Origin: Mariniplasma anaerobium
Lineage (GTDB): Bacteria > Bacillota_I > Bacilli_A > Acholeplasmatales > Acholeplasmataceae
Direction of reading: 5' to 3'
DNA length: 64,000 nt
Assembly: GCF_016865445.1 (NCBI RefSeq)
Contig: NZ_AP024412.1
Coordinates: 1,426,001-1,490,000, forward strand
The notes beneath the pieces were generated by a model. The model was not told the DNA's origin. It made no database searches and saw only the letters and a program-made list of their open reading frames with translations. A program made the translations under genes and the position numbers. Of the stretch, positions 34,301-43,235 are shown piece by piece. Position 1 is the stretch's first letter. Each line of letters begins with the position of its first letter.

Positions 34301-35503
34301 ATGAAAAATTTAAGCGTTTTCTCTGAAGTTGCACCCTTAAAAAAAGTGTGTCTTCATAGACCTGGATTAGAACTAGAAAACTTAACTCCTAAATGGCTTA
34401 ACGACTTATTATTCGATGATATTCCTTGGCTAAAAAAAGCTCAAATTGAACATGACTATTTAGCAAGTGTTTTAAAAGAAAATGGAGTAGAAGTCGTCTA
34501 TCTAGTTGATTTAGTTGAAGAAAGTCTTCAAAACCAATCAGTAAAGAAACAATTTATTGATCAATTTATTAAAGAATCAAATTTGATTCATCATAGATCA
34601 AAAGAAAAAATCTATACGCACTTAAATCAAATGACAACAAGAGATATGATTTTAACGACTATGGCAGGTATCGTTAAAGCTGATTTTCAAACATATCGAA
34701 AACATTCTTTAAAAGATCATATTAGAGATTATCCATTTATGACTGATCCAATGCCAAATTTATATTTTACAAGAGATCCTTTTTCGACTGTTTTTAATAC
34801 TGTTTCTCTAAATAAAATGTATAAACAAGCACGTGCTAGAGAAACCATCTATGGAGAATATATTTTCAAATACCATCCTGAATACAAACAAACTGTTAAA
34901 GTTTATGATAGACACGAAGATTATTCAATCGAAGGTGGAGACATCATGGTCTTAAACAGCAAAGTTCTTGCAGTTGGTATTTCAGAAAGATCTGAACCTG
35001 ATGGAATCGAAAAATTCGCACAAAATGTCTTTGATAATACAGATGCTGAAGTCGTATTAGCAATTGATCTACCTAAAAAAAGAAGTTTCATGCATTTAGA
35101 TACAGTTTTAACTCAAGTCGATGTTGATAAGTTTTTGATTCATCATGATTTCACCGGCAATTTAAATGTTTATGAGATTTATCGTGGATCTAGAGCTCAT
35201 AGTTTAAGAATAATTCCAAAAAAATATTCTATTAAAAGATTATTTTCTTATCATTTAAAAACAAAAATCACTGTTATTCCATGTGGTGGTGATGATAAAA
35301 TCACGTCTGATAGAGAACAATGGAATGATGGAGCAAATGCATTAGCAATTGCACCAGGAGTCGTTATTGTTTATGAAAGAAATCAAGTAACCAATCAAAT
35401 ATTACAAGAACATGGTGTAAAAACCATTGTTATTCCAGCTAGTGAATTATCTAGAGGCCGAGGCGGTCCTAGATGTATGAGCATGCCTCTAATAAGAAAA
35501 TAA
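34301..35503 (+). CDS. arcA: Arginine deiminase
   Basis: A 400-residue enzyme that converts arginine to citrulline and ammonia. It has all family marks: PNLYFTRDPFS (about 150), EGGDIMVLN (about 211), FMHLDTVLTQVD (about 265), PCGGDD, and the C-terminal SRGRGGPRCMSMPL with the nucleophile Cys. In many Mollicutes this is the first step of an ATP-yielding path with ornithine carbamoyltransferase and carbamate kinase. Neither gene is nearby, so the rest must lie elsewhere or the enzyme serves acid defence or arginine scavenging alone. Confidence 0.96.
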   Translation: MKNLSVFSEVAPLKKVCLHRPGLELENLTPKWLNDLLFDDIPWLKKAQIEHDYLASVLKENGVEVVYLVDLVEESLQNQSVKKQFIDQFIKESNLIHHRSKEKIYTHLNQMTTRDMILTTMAGIVKADFQTYRKHSLKDHIRDYPFMTDPMPNLYFTRDPFSTVFNTVSLNKMYKQARARETIYGEYIFKYHPEYKQTVKVYDRHEDYSIEGGDIMVLNSKVLAVGISERSEPDGIEKFAQNVFDNTDAEVVLAIDLPKKRSFMHLDTVLTQVDVDKFLIHHDFTGNLNVYEIYRGSRAHSLRIIPKKYSIKRLFSYHLKTKITVIPCGGDDKITSDREQWNDGANALAIAPGVVIVYERNQVTNQILQEHGVKTIVIPASELSRGRGGPRCMSMPLIRK

Positions 35504-35511
35504 GAAAAATA

Positions 35512-35543
35512 AAACTGCTAGAATTTATTCTGGCAGTTTTTTT
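35512..35543. terminator. Bidirectional terminator after arcA
   Basis: An 11-base stem (AAACTGCTAGA/TCTGGCAGTTT, one G-T pair) followed by T. The minus-strand methyltransferase stop lies inside it. Confidence 0.88.
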
Positions 35544-36178
35544 AATGTTATATATCGATAATTATTTGTATCAATGACTTTAAATCCTGTTAAACTCGCA
35601 ATAACTTCGAATGTTTTTGGTGTAAAAAATGTTATATGACTAGGATCTCTTATATAAAACCAATCAAAAAAAGTTTCTTGATCTTTAGGATAAAATAGCG
35701 TCATTATAGAAACAATACCTTGAGATTTAAGTATTTCATGAAATTGATTTAATATACTTATAGGATTGCTTAAATGTTCAAAAACCTCAGTTGAAGTTAT
35801 CAGATCATATTTCTTATCAAAAACTTTTTTATGCTTAGCATAATAATAATCATAGATGTCACATTTAAACTGATATTTAGTATTTAATATATGTTGTAAA
35901 ACAGGTCCTGGACCACTTCCAAAATCAAGCGCAATACCCTTTTTAATAAAGGGTATAACTGCACTATCGATAAAATTTGTTAAAAAATTAACATATCCTG
36001 GATTATCAATAGTATTTTCATGTAAATCATATACCTTTTTTTCATCTTCTTCTGATAGTATTTGTGATTTGTCTTTATAAATCACTTCACAATCTAAACA
36101 CTCATGAAAAATCATATCAAATTTTGGATGTTTATAAGTGATCATGTGCTTACTATTACATAGCTTGCAAATCTCCAT
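35525..36178 (-). CDS. Class I SAM-dependent methyltransferase with zinc ribbon
   Basis: A 217-residue protein. The N-terminus has two Cys pairs (CKLC at 4-7 and CLDC at 27-30) forming a likely zinc ribbon. The methyltransferase fold follows: ALDFGSGPGPVL (SAM-binding motif I, about 83-94), DLITSTEVFEHLSNP and a C-terminal FFTPKTFEVIA. It resembles methyltransferases acting on small metabolites or sugars (C-methyl or O-methyl). The target is unknown. It starts ten bases downstream of the DUF554 gene stop, so the two are probably co-transcribed. Confidence 0.85.
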   Translation of the reverse strand: MEICKLCNSKHMITYKHPKFDMIFHECLDCEVIYKDKSQILSEEDEKKVYDLHENTIDNPGYVNFLTNFIDSAVIPFIKKGIALDFGSGPGPVLQHILNTKYQFKCDIYDYYYAKHKKVFDKKYDLITSTEVFEHLSNPISILNQFHEILKSQGIVSIMTLFYPKDQETFFDWFYIRDPSHITFFTPKTFEVIASLTGFKVIDTNNYRYITLKKLPE

Positions 36179-36188
36179 AATATCTCCT

Positions 36189-36896
36189 TTAAAAAATCAT
36201 TAAAACTACATAATAAATAATTGGCATTAAAAGTGCTGGTAAAAGGTTTGCTACTTTAATCTTTTTAATTTCCATGAAATTAATTCCGATAGCAACTAAT
36301 AATATAGAGCCTATCATTGATAATGAACTAATGATTTCTGGAGTTGCATAATCACTTAAATATCTAGCTAATATTGTAATTGACCCTTGATACACCAAAA
36401 CACTTATTGCTGAAAAGATTACACCAATACCCAAAAATGAAGCTAATACCATCGCAGTGATAAAGTCTAAAACTGATTTGATAATTAAAGTTGTCATTCC
36501 TAATCCTAAACCATCTTGAATCGCACCAGTAATTGCCATTGCTCCTACACAAAAGATTAGTGTTGCTGAAATAAAACCTTTAGCAAGAGGTGGAAGATTA
36601 TATTTCTTTTCGACTTTAAATACAAAATCATTAAGTCGTTTATCAATATCAATCCACTCTCCAATGATGACTCCAATTACTAAGGATATAATAATCAATA
36701 AATCGCCTTGTGTCGAAAGAGCGCCATCTTCTATCACAATAAAATCCTTAATAAACCAACCTAAAGCTAAACAAGTTAATCCCAGCCCTAGTGTAAACAT
36801 AATAGATTTTTGAATTTTTTCTGACAAACCTTTTTTAAATATAATACCCAAAAAGGTTGCTACTATAATGGCTGCTGCATTTATAATTGTTCCCAT
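36189..36896 (-). CDS. DUF554 membrane protein
   Basis: A 235-residue membrane protein with six to seven helices, fitting the DUF554/YdfK family. The start at 36896 (MGTIINAAAII) is preferred to an in-frame GTG two codons earlier because AGAGG is five bases upstream. Conserved glycine-rich segments include GVIIGEWIDIDKRLN and GAIQDGLGLGMTTL. Function of the family is unknown; transport is likely. A methyltransferase gene follows. Confidence 0.8.
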   Translation of the reverse strand: MGTIINAAAIIVATFLGIIFKKGLSEKIQKSIMFTLGLGLTCLALGWFIKDFIVIEDGALSTQGDLLIIISLVIGVIIGEWIDIDKRLNDFVFKVEKKYNLPPLAKGFISATLIFCVGAMAITGAIQDGLGLGMTTLIIKSVLDFITAMVLASFLGIGVIFSAISVLVYQGSITILARYLSDYATPEIISSLSMIGSILLVAIGINFMEIKKIKVANLLPALLMPIIYYVVLMIF

Positions 36897-36907
36897 ATAC
36901 ACCTCTA

Positions 36908-36946
36908 TAAATAAATAAGAGTCAATCAGTATTCTTGATTGACTCT
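36908..36946 (-). terminator. Terminator of the aldo/keto reductase gene
   Basis: An 11-base perfect stem (AGAGTCAATCA/TGATTGACTCT) with a seven-base loop. The T-rich run on the minus strand is interrupted. Confidence 0.7.
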
Positions 36947-36953
36947 AATAGTT

Positions 36954-37886
36954 TCACCAAACAAGTGGATCGTTTTTTATATGTTCTTCATATAATTTAA
37001 TAAATTGTTCTTTAATGTCCTCTGGTAATTGAAAGTCCACATTTTTTATATGTTCTACTAATTGAACTTTATTCTTAATTCCCGGTATCACTATATCAAT
37101 TTCAGGGAAGCTTAAGACAAAACCTATTGCATATTTTGTTAAACTATCATCTTTAGTTATTTTTTTCAATTTGTCAGTTAGATATGCTCTTTGCTCAATG
37201 GTATCTATATCCCATCTTGAACGTATACCTTCAAACTCAGAATCTTTATTATATTTTCCTGTTAACCATCCAGAATCCAATGGTACTTTAGCAATTAAAG
37301 TTATACCTTTTTCTTTTGCTTTTTTAAATAAAGGTATACAGTCTTGGAAAAATATATTAAATAATATTTCAATAACATCAACTTCTACATGTTTTAAAAC
37401 TGCTTCAAATTCCTCATAAGTATCAATACTTACTCCATATGCTTTAATAAGTCCTTCTTCTTTGAGTCGTTGTAATTCCTCAAAATGATCTGTTTCATTA
37501 CATAAAATATCCATATCTGGATTATGTAACAAAACACTATCAATAGAAGAAACCTGCAATCTTTCTAAAGACTCATAGACTTGATCTTCTAATGAAGATA
37601 CACTGTAGTCAATGCTACCATCAGCCATATGACCAATTTTAGTATTGATGATTATTTTGTCATGTTGTTGGTTAAATGCTTCTCCAATAATAGTCTCGCT
37701 CATACCAGCACCATAGCCTGGCGCAGTATCAAAAAATGTTACACCTTGATTTACAGCTTCTTTTACAAGTTTTATGCCATCATCAAACGACATATATCCC
37801 CAAAATTCAGTATTTCCTAATTGCCATGAACCAAAGCCTAATCTAGATGTCGTTTTTTTTGTTTTTGCAAAGGTTTTATTTTGCAT
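36954..37886 (-). CDS. Aldo/keto reductase
   Basis: A 310-residue AKR with the barrel marks: LGFGSWQLG near the start, FDTAPGYGAGMSE (about 51-63, Asp and Tyr of the catalytic tetrad), INTKIGHM (Lys) and LLHNPD (His). The C-terminal VIPGIKNKVQLVEHI binds NADP(H). Physiological substrate unknown; members reduce aldehydes and sugars. GGAGG lies before the start. Confidence 0.92.
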   Translation of the reverse strand: MQNKTFAKTKKTTSRLGFGSWQLGNTEFWGYMSFDDGIKLVKEAVNQGVTFFDTAPGYGAGMSETIIGEAFNQQHDKIIINTKIGHMADGSIDYSVSSLEDQVYESLERLQVSSIDSVLLHNPDMDILCNETDHFEELQRLKEEGLIKAYGVSIDTYEEFEAVLKHVEVDVIEILFNIFFQDCIPLFKKAKEKGITLIAKVPLDSGWLTGKYNKDSEFEGIRSRWDIDTIEQRAYLTDKLKKITKDDSLTKYAIGFVLSFPEIDIVIPGIKNKVQLVEHIKNVDFQLPEDIKEQFIKLYEEHIKNDPLVW

Positions 37887-37996
37887 ATGGCACCTCCATT
37901 AAATCTACTTATATTTTATCATAGAATTTCTTATTCATATTTTATAAAATGTTGTTTTGGTAAAAACATGTTAAAATATTTTTAAAGGAGCTAACT

Positions 37997-38788
37997 ATGA
38001 ACCTAATAATTAAAGAACTATACATCCCAACAACAAAAAATAAAAGAACTATCCGAGTACTACTTCCAGATGATTATCATCAAAAAGATATATCATATCC
38101 TGTTTTATATATGCATGATGGTCAAAATCTATTTGAAGATGAGACTTCATACAATCACACATCTTGGAAAATACATGAAACAATGTCTTATCTAAAAGAA
38201 AACAAACTTATTGATCAAGATATTATCATCGTTGGTATAGACAACTCCGATTTAAGACAATTTGAATATGCTCCATTCATATCTAAAGATTTAATGGAGG
38301 ATATGTTAAAAGTTCAAATTGGAGGACTTGGCGACGTCTATGGAGAATTTATTGTAAAAAAAGTGAAGTCTTATATTCAAAGAAATTTTAGAGCATTAGG
38401 GGATTATGAAAATACTTTTATTGCTGGTAGTTCAATGGGTGCTTATATATCTACATACATCGCTTCAAAATATCCAACAATATTTAAAGCAGTAGGTGTT
38501 TTCTCTTTAGCTTCATGGTTTAACGAAGAAGATTTTTTAGATTATATAACCTATTCTAATATAAAACCTGACATGAGATTTTTCATATCAATAGGTCGCT
38601 ATGAATCTTCTGGAACAAACCAAAAGAAGCGCAATAAATTATTTTTAAATAATAGTAGAAATCTAAAATCGGCATTAGAAAATAAATATATAAATGATAT
38701 ATTTTATATCGAGACAGATGATACACATAATGAACTTGCTTGGAGAAAGATGTTCACACAATTTATCATATGGCTATTAAAAAAGTAA
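37997..38788 (+). CDS. Putative esterase (PF00756 type)
   Basis: A 263-residue alpha/beta hydrolase. YPVLYMHDGQNLFED (about 33-47) forms the oxyanion region and AGSSMGAYISTYIASKYP carries the Ser nucleophile. A late DDTHNELAWRKM supplies the His. No signal peptide is seen, so it is cytoplasmic. Family members cleave feruloyl, acetyl or S-formylglutathione esters. It converges with another esterase of the same fold; the two share a terminator. Confidence 0.87.
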   Translation: MNLIIKELYIPTTKNKRTIRVLLPDDYHQKDISYPVLYMHDGQNLFEDETSYNHTSWKIHETMSYLKENKLIDQDIIIVGIDNSDLRQFEYAPFISKDLMEDMLKVQIGGLGDVYGEFIVKKVKSYIQRNFRALGDYENTFIAGSSMGAYISTYIASKYPTIFKAVGVFSLASWFNEEDFLDYITYSNIKPDMRFFISIGRYESSGTNQKKRNKLFLNNSRNLKSALENKYINDIFYIETDDTHNELAWRKMFTQFIIWLLKK

Positions 38789-38805
38789 CTCTAGCGAGTT
38801 ACTTT
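38782..38805. terminator. Shared terminator between convergent esterase genes
   Basis: A ten-base perfect stem (AAAGTAACTC/GAGTTACTTT) with a four-base loop contains the stop codons of both genes. T follows on each strand, weakly on +. Confidence 0.82.
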
Positions 38806-39551
38806 TCTTCAAACATCCATATAAGTACATCTTGAATGAATAAATCCCATAGTCTCCATTCATGACCACCTTTTTCTTCTTTATTAACAAAATCAATATG
38901 CTTATTTTTTAAGAATGCACCAAATCTTAGATGATCTTCATATAAAAAATCTTCTGTTCCACAAGCTAAATAAAGCTTAGGAACTTTTTTTGTTAAATCA
39001 AGCTTATTTATTAAATGGTATATATCATGCTTTGATCCTTTAACAGGCATTTGTCCAAAAGAATTTAAAAATCTTTTTTGTCTTGGATCATCCATATGAG
39101 TTTTATATAATCTATCTATTTCGATTGCACCAGATAAACTAGCAATTTTATTGTATCTATCAGGGTATGTAAGTCCTATTTTTAAAGCTCCATATCCACC
39201 CATTGAAAGTCCACATACATATCTATCTTCTGCTTTTTTTGATACATGAAACATATTTTCTATAATTTTTGGTAATTCGATTGAAACATAATCAAAATAA
39301 TTTGCACCTATCTCAGTATTTGCATAATAACTATTATCTGCAGAAGGCATGACGACACAAAGATTATATTTAGATGCATATCTCTCAATTGAAGTTAAAC
39401 GCATCCAATCCATGTAATGCCCAAAATAACCGTGAAGTAAATATAGAACTTTAACTTCTGTATTTTTTTCAACGTGCTCTGGATATATAACATTAACAGA
39501 TACATTCATATCTAATGAACTTGAACTTAGTTGACATTGTATAAATCCCAT
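38799..39551 (-). CDS. Esterase (EstA/tributyrin-esterase-like)
   Basis: A 250-residue PF00756 esterase. Motifs are YLLHGYFGHYMDW (oxyanion), VCGLSMGGYGALKIG (Ser nucleophile), LACGTEDFLY (Asp) and KGGHEWRLWD (His). It resembles small tributyrin or acetyl esterases of Firmicutes. The ATG at 39551 is chosen over 39566 because AGAGGA lies just upstream of the former and inside the longer frame. It probably acts on short-chain acyl esters in the cytoplasm. Confidence 0.88.
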   Translation of the reverse strand: MGFIQCQLSSSSLDMNVSVNVIYPEHVEKNTEVKVLYLLHGYFGHYMDWMRLTSIERYASKYNLCVVMPSADNSYYANTEIGANYFDYVSIELPKIIENMFHVSKKAEDRYVCGLSMGGYGALKIGLTYPDRYNKIASLSGAIEIDRLYKTHMDDPRQKRFLNSFGQMPVKGSKHDIYHLINKLDLTKKVPKLYLACGTEDFLYEDHLRFGAFLKNKHIDFVNKEEKGGHEWRLWDLFIQDVLIWMFEEK

Positions 39552-39650
39552 AAAATCCTCTCCCATCTATATATTCATTATACTTTAAATGGTCTTAAAA
39601 AAAAAGACACTATGTGATAATAAAACACTAATTTAAACCTTTAAGTTTAA

Positions 39651-39679
39651 TTGACTTTAAAGTTATGTTAAAATATTAA
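39651..39679 (+). promoter_or_regulatory. Promoter of the P-type ATPase gene
   Basis: TTGACT at 39651 and TATTAA at 39674 are separated by 17 bases, about 25 bases upstream of the start. Confidence 0.5.
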
Positions 39680-39704
39680 ATATACATGCATAAAGGAGCA
39701 AATG

Positions 39705-42386
39705 ATGGAAAAAAATAATTATCAAAAAAATATAGAAGAACTCATAGTTTCACTAGATTCAAATCTAGAAAATGGACTAACTGATGAACAGGTATTAAGC
39801 AGACATGAATCATATGGATTTAATCAACTTGATGAAATGGAAAAACGAAGTTGGTTTTTAAGATTTTTTGATCAAATCAATGATTTTATGATCTACGTTT
39901 TAATTGCTGCGTCTATATTATCATTTATTACCGATGAAATTTCTGAAGGTTTCCTTATTCTTGCTATTGTCTTAATAAATGCATTATTAGGATTATTCCA
40001 AGAAGCAAAAGCAGAAAAAGCTTTAGAATCTATTAAAGCAATGTCTTCTCCTCAAGCAAAGGTCTTAAGAAATGGTACACAAATTTTAATAGATGTAAAA
40101 AATATTACTGTTGGTGATATCGTCATATTAGATGCAGGTGATTATGTACCTGCAGATGTTAGAATCATTGAATCTATTAATTTAAAAACAGATGAATCTC
40201 CACTTACAGGTGAAGCTCTACCTGTTGAAAAAACTGTGGATGCTATAAAAGCAGACGATGTTGCTTTAGGTGATAGAACAAATCTAGGATTTATGGGAAC
40301 TGTTGTCACTTATGGTAGAGGAAAAGCTATTGTTACTGATATAGCGATGAAAACTCAATTAGGTAAAATCGCAACCATGCTAAGTGAAACTAAAGATGAA
40401 GATACACCACTTCAACAAAGTATGGCAAAACTAGGTAAAACATTAGCAATTTTAGCACTAGGCATAACTTTTATTATATTTGCAATCACAATTGGTGAAG
40501 CATATATTATAGATGGAACAGCATCCTTTGATGTCTGGAAGGAAGCTTTATTAACTTCTGTTGCCTTAGCTGTTGCAGCTATTCCAGAAGGTCTTCCAGC
40601 AATTATTACGATTGTCTTAGCATTAGGCATGCAAAATCTTGTTAAAAAAGAAGCAATTATTAGAACACTTCCTGCAGTTGAAACACTTGGTTCTACAAGT
40701 ATTATTTGTTCTGACAAAACCGGAACTTTAACTCAAAATCTAATGACTGTTACAAAAGTATATACACATGATAGCTATATTGATATAAACGATCAAACAA
40801 AAACAACTGAAGCATTAGATAAATTAACGCTAATGGGTAGTTTATGTAATGATACTAAAGTATCTATTCAAGATGGGACCTATGTTAAAATAGGTGATCC
40901 TACAGAAATTGCATTTATAGATCTTGCTATTATCTTGAAAAAAGATCCTACTAAAATTTTAAAAGAAAATGTCCGTCTATATGAATTGCCATTTGATTCA
41001 ACAAGAAAAATGATGACAACGGTCCACGATTTTAAAGATGGACGCTATGCCGTTATCAAAGGTGCTCCAGATATTATCTTTGGCCGTACAATCAAAGTTG
41101 AAGGTCAAGATAACTTAAATATTAAAACATATGAAAAATCTAATCAAGAAATGTCAGATCAAGCTTTAAGAGTTTTAGCTGTTGCGTATAAAAAACTTGA
41201 TAAATCAGTTAATTTAAAATCATTAAAATCCGAAGACTTAGAAACTGATTTAACATTACTTGGACTTATTGGTATGATTGATCCTGCAAGACCTGAAGCA
41301 AAAGACGCTATAGAGTTATGTAATCAAGCAGGTATTAAAACCATTATGATTACAGGTGATCATATCAATACAGCTGTGGCAATTGCAAAAGATTTAAAAA
41401 TCTTATCTTCTACTGAAATTGCAATCACCGGTAAAGATTTAGATCATATGGATGATGATGAATTTTATGAAAAATTAGAACTTATTAGAGTCTATGCAAG
41501 AGTTAGTCCAGAAAATAAAGTTAGAATTGTTGATGCATGGCGAAAAGCTGGTAAGGTTGTCGCAATGACAGGCGATGGCGTTAACGATGCTCCTTCTATC
41601 AAAAAAGCAGATATAGGCATTGCAATGGGTATCACAGGTACTGAAGTTGCTAAAGGTGCTGCAGATATGGTTTTAACAGATGATAACTTTGCTACCATCG
41701 TCAACGCTGTTAGTGAAGGTAGAACAATTTTTGCTAATATTAAAAAAGCAATTCATTACTTACTTAGTTGTAACATAGGTGAAATTATTACCATCTTTTT
41801 AGGAACAACCTTAGGTATCTTAGTTTTCAGTGGTAGAGTTACTACCCTTACTGCTGTACAAATTCTATGGGTAAACTTAGTTACAGATTCATTAATGGCA
41901 ATTGCTCTTGGTTTAGAACCTAAAGAAGATAACATTATGCAACAAATGCCAAGAGATACAAAAAAATCCATCTTTGCAGATGGCTTAGGTAAAAAGATCG
42001 CATTACAAGGTTTACTATTAGGTCTTATTTCCTTTTCAGCATATACGATTGGTTGGTTTCTAGAGTCTAGTGCACTTCGTGCAGATAAAATGATTACAGC
42101 TGAAACTATGACCTTCATCGTGCTTGCTTTATCACAACTTGCACATGCATTTAATGTTAGAAGTCAAACTTCATCTCTCTTTAAACTCAAGAGAAACAAA
42201 TACATGTATTACGCTTTATTTGCTAGTTTAGCATTACAACTCATCGTTGTGTTCCTACCATTTACTCGCCGTATATTTGGAATCACAACACTATCACTAA
42301 GCATGTGGGTTATTATCATTGGATTAGTTTTACTTCCGGTTTTAATTGTTGAAACCTCAAAAATTATTAAACGTAAACAATCATAA
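39705..42386 (+). CDS. Ca2+-type P-type ATPase (P2)
   Basis: A membrane pump of about 893 residues, similar to PacL/PMR1/SERCA. Motifs: LTGEALPVEK (actuator; TGEA rather than TGES), AAIPEGLPAIIT in helix 4, ICSDKTGTLTQN with the phosphorylated Asp, KGAPD, DPARPEAKDAI and TGDGVNDAPSIKKADIG. It exports Ca2+ (or Mn2+) using ATP. AAAGGAG lies three bases before the first ATG (39702) and six before the second (39705); the second has the better spacing. It is a single gene with its own promoter and terminator. Confidence 0.93.
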   Translation: MEKNNYQKNIEELIVSLDSNLENGLTDEQVLSRHESYGFNQLDEMEKRSWFLRFFDQINDFMIYVLIAASILSFITDEISEGFLILAIVLINALLGLFQEAKAEKALESIKAMSSPQAKVLRNGTQILIDVKNITVGDIVILDAGDYVPADVRIIESINLKTDESPLTGEALPVEKTVDAIKADDVALGDRTNLGFMGTVVTYGRGKAIVTDIAMKTQLGKIATMLSETKDEDTPLQQSMAKLGKTLAILALGITFIIFAITIGEAYIIDGTASFDVWKEALLTSVALAVAAIPEGLPAIITIVLALGMQNLVKKEAIIRTLPAVETLGSTSIICSDKTGTLTQNLMTVTKVYTHDSYIDINDQTKTTEALDKLTLMGSLCNDTKVSIQDGTYVKIGDPTEIAFIDLAIILKKDPTKILKENVRLYELPFDSTRKMMTTVHDFKDGRYAVIKGAPDIIFGRTIKVEGQDNLNIKTYEKSNQEMSDQALRVLAVAYKKLDKSVNLKSLKSEDLETDLTLLGLIGMIDPARPEAKDAIELCNQAGIKTIMITGDHINTAVAIAKDLKILSSTEIAITGKDLDHMDDDEFYEKLELIRVYARVSPENKVRIVDAWRKAGKVVAMTGDGVNDAPSIKKADIGIAMGITGTEVAKGAADMVLTDDNFATIVNAVSEGRTIFANIKKAIHYLLSCNIGEIITIFLGTTLGILVFSGRVTTLTAVQILWVNLVTDSLMAIALGLEPKEDNIMQQMPRDTKKSIFADGLGKKIALQGLLLGLISFSAYTIGWFLESSALRADKMITAETMTFIVLALSQLAHAFNVRSQTSSLFKLKRNKYMYYALFASLALQLIVVFLPFTRRIFGITTLSLSMWVIIIGLVLLPVLIVETSKIIKRKQS

Positions 42387-42390
42387 TAAA

Positions 42391-42420
42391 AACGCCTATG
42401 AAATTCATAGGCGTTATTTT
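42391..42420. terminator. Bidirectional terminator after the ATPase gene
   Basis: A ten-base perfect stem (AACGCCTATG/CATAGGCGTT) with flanking A and T runs on both strands. Confidence 0.87.
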
Positions 42421-43235
42421 TATGGAATAAGCTCGATTAATTCTTCAAGAAGCTTAATTTCTTTTTTTATATCTTCAAAAAATGTTTGATCAATTTCTCT
42501 AAACATCTTTAAGTCAAATGTATCAACTCTTGTGTCTAGGGCAACATAAGCTTTATGATCTTGAAAAGCAAACATAACTCTTCTTGCTGTATTATTAAAT
42601 TCAATAAGCTTTTCTATAAAAGCTGGTTTTAATAAATAAAATGCTGAGTGTTGAGATTCTGAATAAACATCAAATGTTTTATTAAATGCCATTGATTCTA
42701 AATCTACTCTTACCATAGAGTTAAACCAATTAAATCCAAAACTTCTATTTGGCATAATATATACATTACTTTCAAATTTCTTTTCAAAATCAATGATAAA
42801 AAATCTTCCTTGAAAAACAGTAACAACCGTTGTATGCTTTCCACTACGTCTAACATCTTGAAGTTTTACATCAGCACTTTCAAAATTTTTGCCTTTTATT
42901 TGTCCTGATATATAATCTTCACTATAATATCTATCTTCTTTTTTTAAAATCTTTGAATCATAAACAGATTCTCGCTCAAATCCTTTTTTTGGATCATAAA
43001 ATACTCCAGCTATTTCTTGTTCAATAATCTTCTTAACATGAACTGATTTAAACTCAGTAGATAATTTTTTAAATTTAGCTCCTGAATAAGCCGAAATTAA
43101 TCCGCCGGCTAAAAATCCAATAGCCATCACTGGATTTGCCATAAATCCAATAAATGAAATAACAACTAATACTAGCCCAATGGCTGCCCATGCTTCATAT
43201 GTCTTTTTTAACTTATTTATGCTTTTTAGATCCAT
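42420..43235 (-). CDS. DUF3137-family membrane protein
   Basis: A protein of about 271 residues with two close membrane helices (about 16-50, forming a hairpin) and a long soluble domain of the DUF3137 type, with YYSEDYISGQIKGKN and FQGRFFIIDF. Function unknown. The ATG at 43235 is favoured over an in-frame TTG at 43247. The gene overlaps the 3' end of the NYN gene by over 20 bases, so the two are co-expressed. Confidence 0.75.
   Translation of the reverse strand: MDLKSINKLKKTYEAWAAIGLVLVVISFIGFMANPVMAIGFLAGGLISAYSGAKFKKLSTEFKSVHVKKIIEQEIAGVFYDPKKGFERESVYDSKILKKEDRYYSEDYISGQIKGKNFESADVKLQDVRRSGKHTTVVTVFQGRFFIIDFEKKFESNVYIMPNRSFGFNWFNSMVRVDLESMAFNKTFDVYSESQHSAFYLLKPAFIEKLIEFNNTARRVMFAFQDHKAYVALDTRVDTFDLKMFREIDQTFFEDIKKEIKLLEELIELIP

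Noticed and set aside
37171-37820. + strand frames inside the aldo/keto reductase gene
   Set aside because: They have no start signals and lie wholly opposite a clear AKR coding frame.
40412-42118. Long minus-strand frames inside the P-type ATPase gene
   Set aside because: They mirror the codon pattern of the ATPase, have no ribosome sites, and show no protein-family features.
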